Source: Gemmatimonadota bacterium (GTDB taxonomy: Bacteria > Gemmatimonadota > Gemmatimonadetes > Longimicrobiales > Gaopeijiaceae). Taken from it: a DNA stretch of 54,258 nucleotides. Location: assembly GCA_022827345.1 (NCBI GenBank), contig JAJDTB010000055.1:1-54258 (forward strand). The letters run 5' to 3'. A model generated the notes under the pieces. The model searched no databases, was not told the origin of the DNA, and saw only the letters and a program-made list of their open reading frames with translations. The position numbers were made by a program, and so were the translations under genes. Shown here piece by piece: positions 50,361 to 54,258 of the stretch (position 1 is its first letter; each line of letters opens with the position of its first letter).

Positions 50361-50390
50361 TGGGTGATAATCACCCACATTATGGGTGAT
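50361..50390. promoter_or_regulatory. Operator with palindrome plus third half-site
   Basis: TGGGTGATAATCACCCA (50361-50377) is a perfect inverted repeat (7 + 3 + 7), followed by a third TGGGTGAT at 50383-50390. It lies 19 bases upstream of the DUF4143 ATPase start and 145 upstream of the flavoprotein. AT-rich GATTAT/GATAAT in its centre could be the -10 box, so a bound protein would block transcription. Confidence 0.65.
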
Positions 50391-50534
50391 GTGTGCCATC
50401 TATGCAAGTTGGGCCTGCGGCCGGCACAAGCGGCCACCCCCAGGCCGGACGCGGCCAAGCATCCCGTGGGTTGCGGTATGGCCTTTAGGCCGGAGAAGTT
50501 TGCATCATCGCACGCCACCGGAACCGGAGAAGCC

Positions 50535-52580
50535 ATGTCCACCAGCGATGATCGCGATCTCGGCATGCACCGGGACATCGCCAGACGCGACTTCGTCAAC
50601 GGCGTCGGGGTGGCCCTCACGGGCTCCCTCCTCGCGCCGAAATGGCTGTCGGCCCTCGATGACCGGCCCTCCGGCAGCACGCTCTCTGCCCGAGCGCCCT
50701 CCGCCCGCGCGCAGGAGTACTATCCGCCCGCACGCACGGGGATGCGCGGGAGCCATTCGGGCTCCTTCGAGGTGGCCCACCGGCTCCGGGACGGGACCAC
50801 CTGGACCGACGCCGCCGACACGCGGGAGAGCTACGACCTCGTGGTGGTCGGCGGGGGACTGAGCGGACTCTCCGCCGCGTACTTCTTCCTCACCTCGGCC
50901 GGCCCCGGTGCGCGCGTCCTCGTTCTCGACAACCACGACGACTTCGGGGGCCACGCCAAGCGGAACGAGTTCACATCCGGGGGCCGCACGCTCCTCCTGA
51001 ACGGCGGGACGTCGAACCTGGAATCCGTGAACCACTACAGCACGGTCTCGCGGACGCTCCTCGCCGCCATCGGCCTGGACCTGGACAGGGCGGAGGCGGC
51101 GAGCGCGGGAAGCCGGCAGTTCTACCGTTCCCTGGGGCTCGGCAGCGCCACCTTCTTCGCGAAGGAAGTGTTCGGCGAGGATCGGCTGGTGATGGGGCGG
51201 CCGGGACGGAGCGCGGACATCGACTGGGCCGGCTGGCTCGCCCGGACGCCGCTGTCCGCGGACGCCCGCAAGGATATCGCGCGCCTCAACGACGCGGGCG
51301 CGAACCCCGACCATATGCCCGAAGTCTCGGACTGGGAGAAGAAGGAGCGGCTGGCCAGTATGAGCTACCGCGACTTCCTGCTTGATGTCGCGAAGGTGCA
51401 CCCCGACGTCATTCCCTTCTACGACGACGGCCCCAAGGGGCTCTTCTGCGTGGGCATCGACGCCTATCCCGCTCTCTACGCATGGGCCGAGGGCTATCCA
51501 GGGTTTCAGGGGATGAATCTCGAGCCGTTCTCCCCGGTGGGGCCCCTTACGCATATCGGAGGAGGCCAACACGGTCGGGAGAGAGAATGGGGAGGCGGGC
51601 CCACCATCGATCTCCCGGACGGGAACGCGACGCTGGCCCGGCTGCTGGTCCGGGCCATGATTCCCGACGCCCTTCCGGGGTCCACGCTCGAGGACTCGAT
51701 CACGTCACGCCTCGCGTACGACCGGCTGGACCGGGAGGGCTCCGATGCCCGGATCCGGCTCAACAGCACGGTGGTGTCCGCCCGCCACCTGGGCGATCCC
51801 GACTCTGCCCGCGAGGTCGAGATCACTTACGTGCGCGGCGGCAGGGCCGAGAGGGTCCGGACCGCTCATTGCGTGATGGCGTGCTACAACCGGGTCATTC
51901 CCTACCTCGTGCCGGAGATGCCCGAAGCGCAGCGGACGGCGCTCATGTACGGGGTCAAGATGCCGATCGTCTACACGAGCGTGCTCATCCGCAATTGGAC
52001 CGCCTTCACCAACCTGGGCATCTCCAGGGCCAGCTCTCCCGGCATGTACCACACCGGCGTCAACCTGGGCCGGTCGGTGCAGCTGGGCGATTACCGCCCT
52101 CCAAGGTCGCCCGACGAGCCGACGGTCCTGCACATGACACGCACGCCCTGCGCTCCTGGCAGGCCGAAGAAGGAGCAGCACCGCATCGGAAGGCAGGACC
52201 TGCTGGCCACGAGCTTCGAGACCTTCGAGCGCAAGATCAGGGATCAGCTCGGCCGCATGCTCGCCGGCGGCGGCTTCGACCCGGCCCGCGACATCGAGGC
52301 GATCACCGTGAATCGCTGGCCGCACGGCTACGCCTACAGCTACGACACCCTGAACGACCCCATCGAGTGGGCGCTCTTCGCCCCCGACGACCGGCCGTGC
52401 GTGATCGGCAGGCGCCGCTTCGGACGCATCTCGATCGCGAACTCCGATGCCGCCGCCACCCCGCACACGGACGCGGCCATCGACGAGGCGCACCGAGCGG
52501 CGCGGGAGCAGCTGGTGGTGCGAAGCCGGGCGCGGAGCGGGAACACCGGGGCTGGCGGGGTGCCGTTGGGGCAGGATTGA
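50535..52580 (+). CDS. Tat-exported FAD oxidoreductase, spermidine dehydrogenase-like
   Basis: The ATG at 50535 was preferred over upstream frames because a twin-arginine signal follows (IARRDFVNGVGVALTGSLLAP, Arg17-Arg18). The product is 681 residues. The FAD motif is DLVVVGGGLSGLSAAYF at about 101-117, with LVLDNHDDFGGHAKRN as the next FAD contact. The segments EPFSPVGPLTHIGG, VMACYNRVIPYLVPEMP, YTSVLIRNWTAFTNLG and NRWPHGYAYSYDTLND match the FAD/haem spermidine dehydrogenase (SpdH) type of flavoprotein. Export through Tat fits a periplasmic polyamine-oxidising role, and the exported ureohydrolase 6 kb away could supply an amine. Both points are inference. It stands alone on the plus strand. 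Confidence 0.8.
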   Translation: MSTSDDRDLGMHRDIARRDFVNGVGVALTGSLLAPKWLSALDDRPSGSTLSARAPSARAQEYYPPARTGMRGSHSGSFEVAHRLRDGTTWTDAADTRESYDLVVVGGGLSGLSAAYFFLTSAGPGARVLVLDNHDDFGGHAKRNEFTSGGRTLLLNGGTSNLESVNHYSTVSRTLLAAIGLDLDRAEAASAGSRQFYRSLGLGSATFFAKEVFGEDRLVMGRPGRSADIDWAGWLARTPLSADARKDIARLNDAGANPDHMPEVSDWEKKERLASMSYRDFLLDVAKVHPDVIPFYDDGPKGLFCVGIDAYPALYAWAEGYPGFQGMNLEPFSPVGPLTHIGGGQHGREREWGGGPTIDLPDGNATLARLLVRAMIPDALPGSTLEDSITSRLAYDRLDREGSDARIRLNSTVVSARHLGDPDSAREVEITYVRGGRAERVRTAHCVMACYNRVIPYLVPEMPEAQRTALMYGVKMPIVYTSVLIRNWTAFTNLGISRASSPGMYHTGVNLGRSVQLGDYRPPRSPDEPTVLHMTRTPCAPGRPKKEQHRIGRQDLLATSFETFERKIRDQLGRMLAGGGFDPARDIEAITVNRWPHGYAYSYDTLNDPIEWALFAPDDRPCVIGRRRFGRISIANSDAAATPHTDAAIDEAHRAAREQLVVRSRARSGNTGAGGVPLGQD

Positions 52581-52649
52581 TTCCGCGCGCCACCATGGTG
52601 TGGATCGCGGCCGTCCCGGAGTGGCGGAGTGCCGCTCCAAACGATGGAA

Positions 52650-52692
52650 TGGGCCTGGGTAGACTTGAACTACCGACCTCACGCTTATCAGC
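52650..52692 (-). tRNA. tRNA-Ile(GAU), 3' half only
   Basis: On the minus strand the sequence CTGATAAGCGTGAGGTCGGT, then AGTTCAAGTCTACCCAGGCCCA gives the anticodon loop with GAT, the 3' anticodon arm, the variable loop, the T arm (GTTCAAGTC) and the acceptor strand of a bacterial tRNA-Ile. The 5' half is replaced by unrelated sequence. tRNA 3' halves are typical integrase attachment remnants, so this probably marks the end of a past integration. It is not a functional tRNA. Confidence 0.75.
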
Positions 52693-53068
52693 CCCACCTC
52701 AGGTATCCCGAAATCAGAGCAAGAAGTCACGTAACTCCAAACAGGACTGCACGATCCCTCCTTCTTGCCCTTGCGGACGATCACAATCCATCGGCCCGAA
52801 AAGGCCGGAGATTTGCTAGCATTTTCGTGCCATTCGAGACCGGGCCGGATGGCCTCAGGTGGAGTTGCCCCGCTATGACGGACACTTTCCATTGGTGGGA
52901 GTCGCCGGTCGGCTCGGCGCCCTGTGTCACGGAGAAATTTCCGCCGCGTTGGCGTGAACCACAGTCGAAGAGGACACACCGTGCCCTCCAGAGAGGACCA
53001 TCCGGTCTCCCCGGATGCCGTCTTCGGCCATCTGAAGGAGCGTCAGCAAGACGCGCTTGACGATAGTG

Positions 53069-53080
53069 GCTACATGTAGC
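53069..53080. promoter_or_regulatory. Short palindrome upstream of the broken vapBC
   Basis: GCTACATGTAGC is a perfect 12-bp palindrome 13 bases before the antitoxin start, followed by further TAGC/GCTA half-sites. It is probably the autoregulatory operator. Confidence 0.5.
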
Positions 53081-53093
53081 TACGCTACCTGCC

Positions 53094-53387
53094 ATGCGAT
53101 CAATCGGAATCAGGGCGCTGAACAGCAAGCTCAGCGAGTTTGTGCGGCTGGCAGCCGGCGGCGAGACCGTGCTCGTCACGGATCGAGGCCGGGTCGTGGC
53201 CGAAATCGGTCCCCCGCAGGAGGCGAGGAGTCCCGTCCTAGCGGACGCGATGCTCGCCGACGCGGTGCGGAAGGGCTGGCTGACGCCCGCTCTCTCTCCC
53301 GGATCCGAGCCCCCCCGGGGCGGGCCTCCAGAGGCCGCGTTGTCCGTGTTGCTCGGTGAACTGGCGGGCGACCGAAGCGACCGGTGA
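53094..53387 (+). CDS. Phd/YefM-type antitoxin (VapB role)
   Basis: The product is 97 residues. The N-terminal MRSIGIRALNSKLSEFVRLA, GGETVLVTDRGRVVAEIGPP block is the Phd/YefM fold, which dimerises and binds operator DNA. The rest is a disordered tail (LSPGSEPPRGG ... LLGELAGDRSDR) that would wrap the toxin. Its stop overlaps the toxin GTG (GTGA at 53384-53387), giving coupled translation. The same tail and overlap occur in the remnant at 37050-37150, so this is a duplicated family here. Confidence 0.88.
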   Translation: MRSIGIRALNSKLSEFVRLAAGGETVLVTDRGRVVAEIGPPQEARSPVLADAMLADAVRKGWLTPALSPGSEPPRGGPPEAALSVLLGELAGDRSDR

Positions 53388-53620
53388 TCTACATCGACAC
53401 GTCGGTTGCTCTGGCCCATCTGTTCGCGGAGGACCGGCGGCCCCCAGCTTCGTTCTGGACCGAAACCCTCGTGTCGAGCCGTCTGCTTGAGTACGAGGTC
53501 TGGACGCGTCTGCACGCCCGGAAGGCAGGGCGAACATGGCCACTGTGGGGAGTGTCATCGTGCGGTCCTTTTCCTGAAACTGGTGCGGAGGGTCAGATCA
53601 AAAGAGCTGGTTGCGTGTAA
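53384..53620 (+). pseudogene. VapC-type PIN toxin, truncated
   Basis: GTG at 53384 begins MIYIDTSVALAHLFAEDRRP, SFWTETLVSSRLLEYEVWTR, with the first PIN Asp and the conserved Glu. After LHARKAG (about residue 48) similarity stops and the remaining 30 residues are unrelated. The last two acidic residues are absent, so the nuclease cannot form. The antitoxin upstream remains intact, as expected if toxin loss is tolerated. Confidence 0.75.
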
Positions 53621-53810
53621 TCGTTCCAACCAGGCATTGCGCTTCATATTCAGTCAGCGGAGGACCGATGGCCAGCCCTCGGGCCCGGCCGGCGGACCGG
53701 AACCGGGGCGTGAACGCCCGTCTGGCACCCCGGCCGCCGTAACGGTCTTGCGGAGATGGTGGGTAGAATCTTATGTTTGGACATTACTCAACACCATTTT
53801 GTCGACTTGG

Positions 53811-53826
53811 CTCCCGCGCGCGGGAG
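53811..53826. terminator. 16-bp palindrome before the last gene
   Basis: CTCCCGCGCGCGGGAG is a perfect palindrome lying 21 bases before the ATG at 53848. It could be a hairpin in the leader (without a T-tract) or a binding site. Confidence 0.3.
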
Positions 53827-53847
53827 TGCTCCTGGGAGGAAGCCCTA

Positions 53848-54258
53848 ATGCGGATGAGTCTCATCAATTCCAAAGTGCTGTCCGGGGTCCTGATCTGTTT
53901 CGGGCTCCTGTCCGTGGCCCAGCCCGTATCGGCACAGAGCGTCAGAATGCCCAGTACGCTCCGCTACGGCTCGGGCCTGCTCGACATTCCCGTCGCGTCC
54001 GTGCTGCCGCACATGACGATCGTGGGAACCTATTCCGGCTTCACGGCGTCGATTCCCGAGTTCGTAATCGTGGATCCGATGGGCAATTTCATCACCGTCG
54101 GCTCACCTTACGAGAAGTGGCTCTCCGACGGCTCCGTCGCCATCGGCCTCTTCGACCGGATGGAAGTCGGCGTGTCGCTGCAGCACCTCGCGGCGGCGGA
54201 GGACGGCGGCAACCTGATCGGCGGATTCGGGAGGATTTCACTGCTCCCCAGCTCGGTC
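53848..54258 (+). CDS. Outer-membrane/secreted protein, start of gene
   Basis: ATG at 53848 after GGGAGGAAG. The frame runs off the right edge after 137 residues. A signal peptide (SGVLICFGLLSVAQPVSAQS) is followed by beta-rich sequence: LRYGSGLLDIPVASVLPHMT, IVGTYSGFTASIPEF, WLSDGSVAIGLFDRMEVGVS, LIGGFGRISLLPS. The pattern 'SVAIGLFDRMEVGVSLQ' resembles strands of outer-membrane barrels of the YjbH or porin-like type. Assignment beyond 'secreted beta protein' is not justified from the part seen. Confidence 0.75.
   Translation, partial: MRMSLINSKVLSGVLICFGLLSVAQPVSAQSVRMPSTLRYGSGLLDIPVASVLPHMTIVGTYSGFTASIPEFVIVDPMGNFITVGSPYEKWLSDGSVAIGLFDRMEVGVSLQHLAAAEDGGNLIGGFGRISLLPSSV

Larger units (their letters stand above)
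52581..53093. other. Intergenic stretch with tRNA-Ile fragment
   Basis: A frame reading WVDLNYRPHAYQPHLRYP is a translation of the tRNA fragment, not a gene. A short frame at 52980-53080 (PSREDHPVSPDAVFGHLKER, then stop) might be a leader of the downstream antitoxin. Otherwise nothing was recognised apart from the operator at 53069. Confidence 0.5.

Noticed and set aside
52629-53060. Plus-strand protein starting near WVDLNYRPHAYQ
   Set aside because: This is the translation of the tRNA-Ile fragment, a known source of false gene calls.
1-54258. CRISPR array or cas genes
   Set aside because: No regularly spaced direct repeats of 20-50 bases were seen; the only tandem repeats are the 8-bp unit at 26923 and short 9-mers at 31800.

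Overview
The window is GC-rich bacterial DNA. It carries outer-membrane TonB receptors with an N-terminal carboxypeptidase-like domain, many exported lipoproteins, Tat-exported enzymes, secreted peptidases and amidohydrolases, and several VapBC-type toxin-antitoxin loci. This gene mix and style suggest an uncultured member of Gemmatimonadota, possibly host- or sponge-associated. The assignment is inference: there is no rRNA in the window.

Layout. 1-5.1 kb is accessory DNA: a BrnA-like antitoxin tail, a lipoprotein, a small ATGA-coupled cassette on the minus strand, and three copies of a structured dispersed repeat. 5.1-10.2 kb holds an SDR oxidoreductase, an outer-membrane barrel protein and TonB receptor 1. 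10.6-15.5 kb holds a LysM lytic transglycosylase, a PAS histidine kinase (frameshifted), a LuxR-type regulator and a membrane protein. Two of these genes share an upstream DNA box. 15.7-19.8 kb is one giant LRR/Big-2/metzincin lipoprotein. 20.2-25.1 kb is the sterol locus: a single 1125-residue gene joins squalene monooxygenase to oxidosqualene cyclase. It overlaps a degraded CYP51-like fragment and is followed upstream by a PPOX flavoprotein. 25.1-27.1 kb is a gene graveyard around infA, with an IS110 stub. 27.1-32 kb holds TonB receptor 2, duplicated gene fragments and a broken branched-chain amino-acid binding protein. 32.5-41.5 kb holds a truncated class V aminotransferase, a CocE/PepX-type hydrolase, a dicarboxylate symporter, an Rpn/YhgA-type nuclease, an S9 peptidase and a vapBC pair. 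41.6-52.6 kb is an exported catabolic block: Tat amidase, lipoprotein ureohydrolase (agmatinase family), two amidohydrolases, a PQQ-type sugar dehydrogenase, a DUF4143 ATPase with its own operator, and a Tat flavoprotein resembling spermidine dehydrogenase. The end holds half a tRNA-Ile gene, a broken vapBC and the start of an outer-membrane protein.

How the genes fit together. The most notable content is the monooxygenase-cyclase fusion. It would oxidise squalene and cyclise the epoxide in one polypeptide, that is, make the first sterol. The adjacent C14-demethylase (CYP51) is only a remnant, so the product may stay unmodified here or be processed elsewhere. Much of the rest looks like scavenging of peptides, amides and amino compounds at the cell surface. 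The many broken genes and duplicated fragments suggest a genome undergoing gene loss and rearrangement.
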